Assembly (NCBI GenBank): GCA_019689555.1
Contig: JADGHE010000004.1
Location: forward strand, 1 to 64,000
DNA: 64,000 bases
Source of the DNA: Variibacter sp.
Lineage (GTDB): Bacteria; Pseudomonadota; Alphaproteobacteria; Rhizobiales; Xanthobacteraceae
Direction of reading: 5' to 3'
The translations under genes were made by a program, and so were the position numbers. The notes under the pieces are model-generated. The model was not told the origin of the DNA. It worked only from the letters and a program-made list of their open reading frames with translations, and made no database searches. Below, piece after piece: positions 1-8,006 of the stretch (the first letter of the stretch is position 1; every line of letters starts with the position of its first letter).

Positions 1-40
1 CTTCGTGCCGCTGCTGCGCGGGCAGGCCCGCGAGCTGTGA
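1..40 (+). CDS. pcm: 3' end of probable protein-L-isoaspartate O-methyltransferase (partial)
   Basis: From base 2 one frame reads FVPLLRGQAREL and stops at 38-40. That tail resembles the C-terminus of alphaproteobacterial Pcm proteins, and pcm commonly lies just upstream of the LysM/M23 lipoprotein gene that follows here. Twelve residues are too few to prove homology, so the call rests mainly on gene order. The rest of the gene is outside the window. Confidence 0.45.
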   Translation, partial: FVPLLRGQAREL

Positions 41-93
41 TGCCTCTCGGCGCGATGCGAAGGGCCGGGACGGCGCGTAATTTTTCGTCAAGG

Positions 94-147
94 TTTAAGG
101 CGATTCACCACGCTTAAAGCCTTATTTACTCGGTGCGTGTTTACTCG
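94..147. promoter_or_regulatory. Inverted and direct repeats upstream of the nlpD/dipM-like gene
   Basis: In the relatively AT-rich leader there is a hexamer inverted repeat, TTTAAG at 94-99 and CTTAAA at 113-118 with a 13-base spacer. Two direct copies of TTTACTCG follow at 125-132 and 140-147, 15 bases apart. The block ends about 35 bases before the ATG. It looks like a promoter/operator region, but I cannot name a regulator. Confidence 0.25.
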
Positions 148-182
148 CCGCTCAAGTTCTCGAGTCGTGTGCGAGTGCCACA

Positions 183-1412
183 ATGATTTCCTTCGTCGAG
201 TCCTCCCGGGCGCGGATGGTGTCGCGCCTGGCTGCCGTCGCAGCGATCTCGGCGGGCATTGCCGGCTGTAGTTCGGACATCGGCCGCTTCAATGACAATC
301 CATTGACTGGCACAGTCGCGACCTCGACCACGCCCCCGGCGCCGGTCGGCGGAGTCGCTCCCGCCTCGTACGGCGCTCCGCCCGCCTATGGAGCCCCGCC
401 GTCCTACGGAGCGCCGTCTTACGGAGGGGCGCCCGCGCGCGTGGAATCTCAGCCCCTACCGCCGGCGCCGGCCGTGAGCGCGGTTCCGCCGCCTCCCGCG
501 CCCTCCTACCAGGCCCGGCAGAGCGTGCCGGCGGCCGCTCCGGCTCCGCGCGTTGCCGCGGCCCCCGCGCCGACGGCGGCCCGCGGCGCGGGCGTCCATG
601 TCGTCGCCCGCGGCGAGACGCTGACCGGCATCGCCCGGAAGTACGGCAAGTCCCGCGCCGAGATCGCTCAGGCGAACGGCATTGCGCCCGATGCCGTCGT
701 CCGGGTCGGGCAGCAGCTCGCGATCCCCGGGGTTGGCCAGGAGCGCATCAGAACCGCAGCGGTCGCGCCGAGCATGCCCGCCGCCCCGGCGCCCGCTTCG
801 GCGCCGGCGGCCGCGTCGCCGCGCGCTGCCGCGCCCGCCTCCCGCACCGCGGCCCAGCCGGTGTCCGCGCCGGCTTCGCGCGCGCCCGAGCAGACGCCCG
901 CGGCGGCTCCGGCGCCCGCTCCTGCGCGCACCGCCGCCCTTGAGCCCAGCAGGGAGACGGCCCGCCTGTCGACGCCCGCCACGGACGCCGCGGAGGACGC
1001 CAAGGCGGACCAGCCCTCGGCCACCGGCGCGGTCACGTCCTTCCGCTGGCCGGTGCGCGGCCGCATCATCGCCGGCTTCGGACCCAAGCCGAACGGCCAG
1101 CAGAACGACGGCATCAACCTCGCCGTGCCCGAGGGGACGTCGATCAAGGCGGCCGAGGACGGCGTCGTCGCCTACGCCGGCAACGAGCTGAAGGGGTACG
1201 GCAACCTCGTTCTGGTGCGGCACGCCAACGGCTATGTCACCGCCTATGCCCATGCGAGCGAGCTCAAGGTGAAGCGCGGCGACAAGGTGAAGCGTGGCCA
1301 GATCATCGCGCTCGCCGGACAGACCGGCGACGTGACCTCGCCGCAGCTCCATTTCGAGATCCGCAAGGGCTCGACGCCGGTCGATCCCCTCCAGTACATG
1401 TCGAACAACTGA
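183..1412 (+). CDS. nlpD: LysM and degenerate LytM (M23) domain lipoprotein, NlpD/DipM type
   Basis: This is a predicted outer-membrane-anchored envelope protein that binds peptidoglycan and probably regulates septal amidases rather than cutting the wall itself. A signal sequence ends in a lipobox with Cys29. A Pro/Ala/Tyr-rich linker with YGAPP-like repeats follows, then one LysM domain (about 135-182), a second Ala/Pro-rich linker, and an M23 domain (about 286-405). The M23 metal site is incomplete: where active enzymes have His and Asp ligands this protein reads NDGINLA, while the later His of YAHAS and of LHFEIR is kept. The same loss is known in NlpD, EnvC and DipM, which activate amidases. 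Start chosen at the ATG that gives the complete signal peptide. A 9-bp hairpin follows the gene. Confidence 0.85.
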   Translation: MISFVESSRARMVSRLAAVAAISAGIAGCSSDIGRFNDNPLTGTVATSTTPPAPVGGVAPASYGAPPAYGAPPSYGAPSYGGAPARVESQPLPPAPAVSAVPPPPAPSYQARQSVPAAAPAPRVAAAPAPTAARGAGVHVVARGETLTGIARKYGKSRAEIAQANGIAPDAVVRVGQQLAIPGVGQERIRTAAVAPSMPAAPAPASAPAAASPRAAAPASRTAAQPVSAPASRAPEQTPAAAPAPAPARTAALEPSRETARLSTPATDAAEDAKADQPSATGAVTSFRWPVRGRIIAGFGPKPNGQQNDGINLAVPEGTSIKAAEDGVVAYAGNELKGYGNLVLVRHANGYVTAYAHASELKVKRGDKVKRGQIIALAGQTGDVTSPQLHFEIRKGSTPVDPLQYMSNN

Positions 1413-1435
1413 CCGGACTTTCGGCCGGAAGGGCT

Positions 1436-1457
1436 CCGCCGCCCCTGCGGGCGGCGG
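1436..1457. terminator. Hairpin between convergent nlpD-like and DUF815 genes
   Basis: CCGCCGCCC (1436-1444) pairs perfectly with GGGCGGCGG (1449-1457) across a 4-base loop, and TTCTCT follows on the plus strand. It sits between two convergent genes and probably ends transcription of the first. The T-tract is weak. Confidence 0.5.
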
Positions 1458-1496
1458 TTCTCTACCCCGGCCGATGCGCCTCGAATCGAGAGCGAA

Positions 1497-2396
1497 TTAG
1501 GCCGCGCTCGCGGTGAGCGGTACGCCGAGCCGTCCCGCCAAATCCTGCACGTACTGCCACGCGACGCGGCCGGAGCGGGAGCCGCGCGTCGTCGCCCATT
1601 CGAGCGCCTCGGCGCGCAAGGTCTCCGGGTCCACGGGGATGCGGAAATGGTTCACGTAGCCTTGGACCATCGCCAAATATTCGTCCTGCGTGCAGCGGTG
1701 GAAACCGAGCCACAGGCCGAACCGGTCGGAGAGCGAGACCTTCTCTTCGATGGCTTCGCCGGGATTGATCGCGGTCGCGCGCTCGTTGTCCATCATCTCG
1801 CGCGGCATCAGGTGCCGCCGATTCGACGTGGCGTAGAAGATGACGTTTTCGGGCCGTCCTTCGATGCCGCCCTCGAGCACCGCCTTCAGCGACTTGTAGG
1901 TCGTATCGGCTCCGTCGAACGACAGGTCGTCGCAGAAGACGATGAAGCGGTGGATGCTGCCGCGCAGCAGCGCCATCAGGTCGGGCAGGCTCTCGATGTC
2001 CTCCCGGTGGATCTCGATGAGCTTGAGCCGCCCGCCGCCGGCGGCCGTGACCGTCGCGTTGACGGCGGCGTGCGCCGCCTTGACCAGCGACGACTTGCCC
2101 ATCCCGCGCGCGCCCCACAGAAGCGCGTTGTTGGCCGGCAGGCCGCGCGCGAAACGCTCGGTGTTCTCGACCAAGGTGTCCCGCACGCGATCGATCCCCT
2201 TGAGGAGCGACATGTCGACGCGGTTGACGCGCGGGACAGGCGCAAGCTCGCGGGTCGCCGGATGCCAGACGAAGGCATCGGCCGCGTCGAAATCGGGCGC
2301 GGAGGCGGCGCGCGGCACGAGCCGCTCGAGCGCGTCCGCGATGCGTTGGAGCGAGCTGATCAAGGCGGAATCGACCAGTTCAGGCTTCGGATTCAT
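1497..2396 (-). CDS. DUF815-family P-loop ATPase
   Basis: Predicted AAA-type ATPase of the DUF815 family (COG2607), cytosolic, with no established substrate. The Walker A motif GARGMGKS lies at residues 95-102 and the Walker B-like FIVFCDDLSF around 151-160, in a protein of 299 residues, which is normal for the family. The ATG at 2394-2396 is the only reasonable start. The gene is divergent from the yajC-secDF cluster, an arrangement often seen in alphaproteobacteria; a functional link to protein export is conceivable but not shown. Confidence 0.85.
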   Translation of the reverse strand: MNPKPELVDSALISSLQRIADALERLVPRAASAPDFDAADAFVWHPATRELAPVPRVNRVDMSLLKGIDRVRDTLVENTERFARGLPANNALLWGARGMGKSSLVKAAHAAVNATVTAAGGGRLKLIEIHREDIESLPDLMALLRGSIHRFIVFCDDLSFDGADTTYKSLKAVLEGGIEGRPENVIFYATSNRRHLMPREMMDNERATAINPGEAIEEKVSLSDRFGLWLGFHRCTQDEYLAMVQGYVNHFRIPVDPETLRAEALEWATTRGSRSGRVAWQYVQDLAGRLGVPLTASAA

Positions 2397-2494
2397 GCAC
2401 AGGACCCCAAGAAACGCCGGGGTTCCTTAGCGGCGCGGGGCGGCGTGGGCAAGCGCCCGCGCATGGCCGCCCGCCCGGCGGCCGCTGCGCGACA

Positions 2495-2522
2495 TTGCAA
2501 TTGAAGCCGCGGCCGGTATAGT
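2495..2522 (+). promoter_or_regulatory. Candidate sigma-70 promoter for yajC-secDF
   Basis: TTGCAA at 2495-2500 and TATAGT at 2517-2522 are separated by 16 bases, about 90 bases ahead of the yajC start codon. The -10 matches the consensus at five of six positions and the -35 at four of six. This is the best promoter-like pair in the divergent DUF815/yajC gap. Confidence 0.4.
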
Positions 2523-2613
2523 CCGCGCCAATTTCGGCGGCCGGCCTTAAAAAAGCTCGCGCCGCCGCGCCCGCGCGTCGTGCGGCCAGCGGCCACTTCA
2601 AGGAATCCTGTGA

Positions 2614-2952
2614 ATGTTCATCTCGCCGGCATATGCGCAAGGAACCGGAGGGGGCGGCGACCTCCTCATGTCGCTCGTGCCCTTCATCCTGATTTTCGTG
2701 ATCATGTACTTCCTGATCCTGCGGCCCCAGCAGCGGCGGGTGAAGCAGCATCAGGAAATGGTGAAGAACCTGCGGCGTGGCGACACCGTCATCACCTCCG
2801 GGGGGCTGATCGGCAAGGTCACCAAAGTGGTGGACGACGAGCAGGTCGAGGTCGAGATCGCCGAGGGGGTGCGCGTGCGGCAGATGCGCGGCATGGTGTC
2901 CGACGTACGCGCGAAGGGCGAGCCGGTGAAGGACGAGGGCGGATCGAGCTGA
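2614..2952 (+). CDS. yajC: Preprotein translocase accessory subunit YajC
   Basis: Small inner-membrane partner of SecDF in the Sec holotranslocon. The 112-residue protein has one membrane segment near residues 18-38 followed by the family motif LRPQQRR and a cytoplasmic basic domain with the conserved GDTVITSGGLIGKV stretch. Length and order yajC-secD-secF are canonical. secD starts 24 bases downstream, so the three genes are probably one transcript, driven from the divergent gap upstream. Confidence 0.95.
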   Translation: MFISPAYAQGTGGGGDLLMSLVPFILIFVIMYFLILRPQQRRVKQHQEMVKNLRRGDTVITSGGLIGKVTKVVDDEQVEVEIAEGVRVRQMRGMVSDVRAKGEPVKDEGGSS

Positions 2953-2976
2953 CGCGGCGTCCGGACGCCTGACCCC

Positions 2977-4581
2977 ATGCTGTATTTTTCGCGCTGGAAG
3001 ATCATCTCCATTCTGCTGACCGTGGTGGTGGTCTGCGGCTTCGCCGTGCCCAACTTCTTCCCGCAGGAGGTGGTGCAGCGCTGGCCGAAATGGGCGCAAC
3101 GTCACATCGTCCTGGGGCTCGATCTCCAGGGCGGTTCGCATCTGCTGATGGAGGTGGACTCCGGCGCCGTCCGCAAGGAGATGCTGGAGACGCTGCGGGA
3201 CGACGTGCGCCGCGTGCTGCGCGAGGCGCGGGTGGGCTACACCGGTCTTTCGATCCGCGGCAACGGCGTGGAGGTGCGCCCGCGCGAGGGCACCGACTTG
3301 GCGCAGGTCATGGCCAAGCTGAGGGAGCTCTCCCAGCCGATCGGGGGCCTGCTGGGCGGCACCGGTCAGCGCTCGCTCGAGATTTCCGAGACCGGCGGAG
3401 GGGTGATTCGGCTGACGCTGACCGAACCGGCGATCAACGAGCGCATCCGCCAAGCGGTCGACCAGTCGATCCAGATCGTCGAGCGCCGCGTCAACGAGCT
3501 CGGGACGGTCGAGCCCTTGATCCAGCGTCAGGGGACGGACCGCATCCTCGTCCAGGTGCCCGGCCTCGGCGATCCCCAGCGCCTGATCGATCTCGTCGGC
3601 AAGACCGCCAAGCTGACCTTCCGGCTCGTCGACACGTCGATCTCCCCGGAGCAGGCCGAGCAGGGGCGGCTGCCGCTCGAGTCCGAGCTGGTGCGGGGCT
3701 CGAAGAAGGAGGGCGGCCACCTCTACGTGCTCGAAAAGCGCGTCATGGTTTCGGGTGAGGACCTCGTGGACGCGCAGCCGGGCTTCGACCAGCGCACCGG
3801 CGAGCCGATCGTGACCTTCCGCTTCAACAGCCGCGGCGCCCAGGCCTTCGCGCGCGCGACGCAGGAAAACGTCGGCCGCCCCTTCGCGATCGTGCTCGAC
3901 AACGAGGTGATCTCGGCACCGGTGATCCGCGAGCCGATCATCGGCGGCTCCGGCCAGATCTCCGGCAACTTCACCGTCGAGCAGGCGACCGATCTCGCGA
4001 TCCTGCTGCGCGCCGGCGCGCTGCCGGCGCCGCTGACGGTCGTCGAGCAACGCACCGTCGGCCCGGGCCTGGGGCAGGACTCGATCGAGAAGGGCAAGCT
4101 CGCCTCCTACGTCGGCTCCGGCCTCGTGGTTCTGTTCATGCTGGTGACGTACGGGCTGTTCGGGGTGTTCGCGAACATTGCCGTGGCCGTCAACGTCGCG
4201 ATGATCTTCGGCATCCTCTCGATGCTGAATGCGACGCTGACGCTGCCCGGTATCACCGGCATCGTGCTCACGGTCGGGATCGCCGTCGATTCCAACGTGC
4301 TCATCTATGAGCGCATCCGCGAGGAGGTGCGCGCCGGCCGCTCGCCGATCAACGCCATCGACGCCGGCTTCAGCCGCGCGCTCGCGACGATCCTCGATTC
4401 GAACATCACCACCTTTATCGCGGCCGCCGTGCTGTTCTTCGTCGGAACCGGCCCGGTGCGCGGATTCGCCGTGACGCTCGGGATCGGAATCGTCACGACC
4501 GTGTTCACTGCGTTCACGCTGACCCGGCTGATCGTGGCGCTCTGGGTGCGCTGGCAACGTCCACAATACGTGCCGATATGA
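2977..4581 (+). CDS. secD: Protein translocase subunit SecD
   Basis: Membrane subunit that uses proton-motive force to pull exported proteins out of the SecYEG channel on the periplasmic side. At 534 residues it has the N-terminal membrane helix, the large periplasmic P1 region, including LDLQGGSHL near residue 48, and a C-terminal bundle of membrane helices with the conserved VGIAVDSNVLIYERIREE stretch. Its last four bases overlap the secF start (ATGA), indicating translational coupling. Confidence 0.97.
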   Translation: MLYFSRWKIISILLTVVVVCGFAVPNFFPQEVVQRWPKWAQRHIVLGLDLQGGSHLLMEVDSGAVRKEMLETLRDDVRRVLREARVGYTGLSIRGNGVEVRPREGTDLAQVMAKLRELSQPIGGLLGGTGQRSLEISETGGGVIRLTLTEPAINERIRQAVDQSIQIVERRVNELGTVEPLIQRQGTDRILVQVPGLGDPQRLIDLVGKTAKLTFRLVDTSISPEQAEQGRLPLESELVRGSKKEGGHLYVLEKRVMVSGEDLVDAQPGFDQRTGEPIVTFRFNSRGAQAFARATQENVGRPFAIVLDNEVISAPVIREPIIGGSGQISGNFTVEQATDLAILLRAGALPAPLTVVEQRTVGPGLGQDSIEKGKLASYVGSGLVVLFMLVTYGLFGVFANIAVAVNVAMIFGILSMLNATLTLPGITGIVLTVGIAVDSNVLIYERIREEVRAGRSPINAIDAGFSRALATILDSNITTFIAAAVLFFVGTGPVRGFAVTLGIGIVTTVFTAFTLTRLIVALWVRWQRPQYVPI

Positions 4582-5573
4582 TCTTCTACACGGATTCCGC
4601 GGGCCGCAGGCGCGTGCGCCTGCTCCGCATCGTTCCGGACGACACCAAGTTCGACTTCATGCGGTTCCGCCGCATCAGCTTTCCGCTGTCGGCGCTGCTG
4701 TCGATCCTGGCGATCGTGCTCTACTTCGCGCACGGCCTGAACTTCGGCATCGACTTTCGCGGCGGCACCCTGATCGAGGTGCAGGACAAGTCCGGCATCG
4801 CGGACCTCAGCAAGATGCGCGCGACCATCGCCGGGCTCAATCTCGGCGACTTCCAGCTCCAGCAGTTCGGCGGACCGGCGAACGTTCTCATCCGCGTGGC
4901 GCAGCAGCCGGGCGGGGAGGCGGAGCAGCGGCAGGCCGTGCAGAAGATCCAGGCCGCGCTCGGCGACGGCGTGGAGTACCGGCGCGTCGAGGTCGTCGGG
5001 CCGCGCGTTTCCGGCGAGCTTCTGTCCTACGGGATGCTCGGGCTGATCTTCGCGATCTTCGGTATCCTCGTCTATCTCTGGTTCCGCTTCGAGTGGCAGT
5101 TCGCGCTCGGCGCCATGATCGCGAACGTGCACGATCTGGTGCTGACCATCGGGTTCATGTCGATCGCGCAGATCGACTTCGACCTGACCAGCATCGCGGC
5201 GCTGCTGACGATCCTTGGCTATTCGCTCAACGACACGGTGGTGATCTACGACCGCATCCGCGAAATGCTGCGCCGCTACAAGCGGATGCCGATGGCGGAC
5301 CTCTTGAACGTCTCGGTCAACTCGACCCTGTCGCGCTCGATCATCACGCACGTCACGGTGACGCTCGCGCTGCTCGCCTTGCTCCTGTTCGGCGGGCGGG
5401 CCATCCACAGCTTCACCGCGACCATGATGTTCGGCGTCGTGCTGGTGGGCACCTATACGTCGATCTTCATCGCCGCGCCGATGCTGATCTATCTCGGCGT
5501 GGGCTTCGGCCGGGCGGAGCAGCCCGGCGCCATCGAGCCCGAGCCGGAAGAGCGGGTTCCGGCGCGCCCCTGA
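4578..5573 (+). CDS. secF: Protein translocase subunit SecF
   Basis: Partner of SecD in the SecDF export motor. The 331-residue protein carries the SecF signature GIDFRGGTLIEV in its periplasmic part and SLNDTVVIYDRIRE in its membrane part. The first 25 residues before the first membrane helix are cytoplasmic. The gene starts inside secD and its stop codon overlaps the start of the next gene (TGATG), so the operon continues without a gap. Confidence 0.97.
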   Translation: MIFYTDSAGRRRVRLLRIVPDDTKFDFMRFRRISFPLSALLSILAIVLYFAHGLNFGIDFRGGTLIEVQDKSGIADLSKMRATIAGLNLGDFQLQQFGGPANVLIRVAQQPGGEAEQRQAVQKIQAALGDGVEYRRVEVVGPRVSGELLSYGMLGLIFAIFGILVYLWFRFEWQFALGAMIANVHDLVLTIGFMSIAQIDFDLTSIAALLTILGYSLNDTVVIYDRIREMLRRYKRMPMADLLNVSVNSTLSRSIITHVTVTLALLALLLFGGRAIHSFTATMMFGVVLVGTYTSIFIAAPMLIYLGVGFGRAEQPGAIEPEPEERVPARP

Positions 5574-5950
5574 TGGCTCCCGTTACGCCGCATCTGCCGC
5601 GCCAGGTCCCGATCGAGGCCTATGGGAACGGCGGTTTTCGCTTCGCCGACATGTCCCATCGCGGCTCGCTGCTCAGTCTGCCGAGCGGCCTGTGGGCGTG
5701 GGACCCGAGGCGGCCCGAGGACATCGACGAGGCGGCGCTGGCGCGCGTGGCGGCGGAGGCGTCGGCGATCGACATCTTCATTCTGGGCACGGGGCCGAGC
5801 ATCTGGGCGATGCCCGAATCGCTGCGGTGGCACCTGCGCGACCTGCGCGTCGGCCTCGAAATCCTGTCGACCGGCGCGGCAGTGCGCACCTACAACATTC
5901 TGCTCGGCGAGCGGCGGCGGGTCGCGGCCGCCTTCATCGCGGTGGATTGA
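5573..5950 (+). CDS. Mth938-like protein, homologue of complex I assembly factor NDUFAF3
   Basis: A 125-residue DUF498/Mth938-like protein. The ATG overlaps the secF stop (TGATG) and gives a product starting MAPVTPHLPR. Family hallmarks are IEAYGNGGFRF near the N-terminus, DIFILGTGPS in the middle and TGAAVRTYNILLGERR near the end. Human NDUFAF3, needed to assemble respiratory complex I, belongs to this family; the bacterial role is less clear. Placement directly behind secF suggests a role linked to membrane protein biogenesis. An NDUFAF6-like gene follows 20 bases later. Confidence 0.85.
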   Translation: MAPVTPHLPRQVPIEAYGNGGFRFADMSHRGSLLSLPSGLWAWDPRRPEDIDEAALARVAAEASAIDIFILGTGPSIWAMPESLRWHLRDLRVGLEILSTGAAVRTYNILLGERRRVAAAFIAVD

Positions 5951-5970
5951 CCGGCACGGGATGTGCGGCG

Positions 5971-6825
5971 ATGCCGGCCGTCTTCGACCATTGCGAACGC
6001 CTGGTGCGCGAGGGCGACATGGATCGCTTTCTCGCGGCGCTCTTCGCGTCGCCCGAGCGCCGGCCTCTGCTCCATGCGGTCTATGCGTTCGACATCGAAA
6101 TCGCGGCCATCGGCCTGCGCGTCCATGAACCGCTGGCCGGCGAAGTGCGCCTGCAGTGGTGGCGCGACGTCATCGCCGGGGAGCGTCCGGGCGAGGCCGC
6201 GGCGTCGCCGGTCGCGGCCGCTCTGCTCGCCGCGATCGACGCGGCGGGGCTCGATCGCGCGCCCTTTCTCGCCGCGCTGGACGCGCGGAGCTTCGACGTC
6301 CATCGCGAGGCGATGCCGACCCTGGAAGAGCTGCGGCGCTACGCGGCGGACGCGGCGGGAAGCGTGATGCGGGCGGCCGCGGCCGTCCTCGGGGCGGACG
6401 ATGGTGGGCGGAGCGAAGACCTCCTCGCTGATGCGAGCCTGGCGGTGACCGCGGCCGGCGCCCTGCGTCAGTTCGCGCGGCAGGCCTCGCGCGGGCGCCT
6501 GCTCGTCCCGACGGAGGTTCTTGATCGCCACGGCGTCGACCCCGGCGAGGTGCTCGCGGGGCGAACGAGCCCCGCCTTGCACGCGGCCCTCGCCGAGTTC
6601 GGCGCGCTCGCGCGCCGCCACGCGCGGCGAACCATGGCCCAGCTCGCCGAGAAGGCGCCGGCGGCCGCCTGGCCGGCCTTTCTCCATGTGGGGCTCGTGC
6701 CGCTCTATCTCGATCGCATGGAACGCGGGGGCTACGACCCGTTCGCGACCGCGCTCGACGTGCCGCAGTGGCGCCGCCAGTGGCGCCTGTGGCGGCTCGC
6801 GCGTTCGCTGAGGGAGCCGGGCTGA
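5971..6825 (+). CDS. Squalene/phytoene synthase-fold protein, NDUFAF6-like
   Basis: A 284-residue member of the squalene/phytoene synthase superfamily. It carries AVYAFDIEIA and VRLQWWRDVI, typical of the NDUFAF6 (C8orf38) branch, and ASRGRLLVP in place of the second active-site block. The aspartate-rich DDxxD-type motifs of true prenyl-condensing enzymes are missing, so terpenoid synthesis is unlikely and a complex I assembly role is the better inference. Start set at the ATG at 5971; the same frame is open further upstream but reads through the preceding gene. Confidence 0.75.
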   Translation: MPAVFDHCERLVREGDMDRFLAALFASPERRPLLHAVYAFDIEIAAIGLRVHEPLAGEVRLQWWRDVIAGERPGEAAASPVAAALLAAIDAAGLDRAPFLAALDARSFDVHREAMPTLEELRRYAADAAGSVMRAAAAVLGADDGGRSEDLLADASLAVTAAGALRQFARQASRGRLLVPTEVLDRHGVDPGEVLAGRTSPALHAALAEFGALARRHARRTMAQLAEKAPAAAWPAFLHVGLVPLYLDRMERGGYDPFATALDVPQWRRQWRLWRLARSLREPG

Positions 6826-6867
6826 GGCGCCGCGCCGGGCGCGCGCGCTCGGCCCCGGAGTTCGCGC

Positions 6868-8004
6868 TCAGGGCGCCTGGAGATTGAACCGGTCGAGCAG
6901 ATTCTTGCGGCCCGCCACGATGCGCGCGACGACGAGGCGCTCGGCCTCCGTCATCGGCATCTCCGCCACGAGGTCCATCTGATTCATGGCCACGAGAGCG
7001 AGGATTTCGGTTCGCACTGCGTTGTCGGCACGGCGCGGCAGGGCCTCGACGACCTGCAGCCGCTCCGGCGGCCGCACGCCCCCGCATTCCGCGGCAAGGA
7101 AGCTCTGAAGCTCGGATTCGGCGACGCTGGCCTCGACGAAGGCATAAAGGCCGGTCCCCATGCGGCGATCCGGGAAGGGGAGGATGACGGCGTCGCGAAC
7201 CCGCGGATGCTCCTTCAGGCGCTTCACGATCACCGGGGCGTCGTTGACGAGGCGCGGCCCGGCGCCCTCGCGATCCGTGAAGTTGAACAAGCCGCGCGTG
7301 ATCCAGACATAAAGCCGCTTGCCGGTGAGGAGCCACACCCGCGCGATCCAGCTCTTGCGCCTGAGCACGCGCCGCTCGCTGGCGGTCAGCGCCTCGGGCG
7401 CATAGCGGCGCTTGTGCTTGAGGAGGTGCCGCAGGTCCTCATAGGCCGCGAGGCGAAACAGCGCGCTGCGGCGGGAGAAGCGGACGGCGAGCTGGAAGTC
7501 GGTCAGATAGGCGCGTCCGTCGCTGCCGCGCAGCCAGTTCTGCTCCTTGGCGAGATCGTTGTGGCTGATCCCGGCGCGGTGGAGGCTGCGCAGCGCCGCC
7601 TTGGCCGAGCGGAAATAGGCCCGGTCGCCGGTCGGCTTGGCGATGTGCATGGCGATGCCGTCGATCCAGCTCCGCACCAGCACGGACGGCCCCCGCCACA
7701 GCACGTGCGGCGCGATGCCGAGCGGCCCGGCCACGGCGAGCGCCCGCGCCTCGCGGCGGAGGAAATGCTTGGCGAGGGGGCGGCTCCACCACGGGACCTC
7801 ATCGAGCCGCCGGAGCACGGCCTCGACCTCCCCGTCGGGTCCGCGGAAGGTGCCGCGCTCGACGGTCGAAAACACGTCGCGCTTGAGCACCGTCGAAGGC
7901 CGCCACCTGTCGCCGAGTTCCGGCACCTCGGCGGGAACGGCGGTGCGCTTCGTCGAAGCGACCGCAGACGGAGCGGATCGGCTCGGGACGGCAGGCTCGA
8001 ACAT
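6868..8004 (-). CDS. Kinase-fold protein with a C-terminal ANL (AMP-binding) subdomain
   Basis: Product of 378 residues starting MFEPAV, two bases after the trmFO stop. Residues about 35-200 look like a small-molecule or lipopolysaccharide kinase fold: the catalytic loop HNDLAKEQN (148-156) and TDFQ (168-171) stand for HxDxxxxN and DFG. Residues about 255-335 resemble the small C-terminal domain of acyl-CoA synthetases (HPRVRDAVILPFPDRRMGTG, then LPRRADNAVR). The catalytic lysine of that domain is replaced: the usual GK reads Asn328-Ala329. Function unknown; the combination suggests ATP-dependent phosphorylation of an unknown target. It shares a transcript with trmFO. The frame extends further upstream but inside trmFO. 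Confidence 0.65.
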   Translation of the reverse strand: MFEPAVPSRSAPSAVASTKRTAVPAEVPELGDRWRPSTVLKRDVFSTVERGTFRGPDGEVEAVLRRLDEVPWWSRPLAKHFLRREARALAVAGPLGIAPHVLWRGPSVLVRSWIDGIAMHIAKPTGDRAYFRSAKAALRSLHRAGISHNDLAKEQNWLRGSDGRAYLTDFQLAVRFSRRSALFRLAAYEDLRHLLKHKRRYAPEALTASERRVLRRKSWIARVWLLTGKRLYVWITRGLFNFTDREGAGPRLVNDAPVIVKRLKEHPRVRDAVILPFPDRRMGTGLYAFVEASVAESELQSFLAAECGGVRPPERLQVVEALPRRADNAVRTEILALVAMNQMDLVAEMPMTEAERLVVARIVAGRKNLLDRFNLQAP

Positions 8005-8006
8005 GG

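Noticed and set aside
2380-4566. Minus-strand open frame opposite yajC and secD
   Set aside because: Same antisense artefact; His/Asp/Arg-rich, no ribosome-binding site, no recognisable domain.
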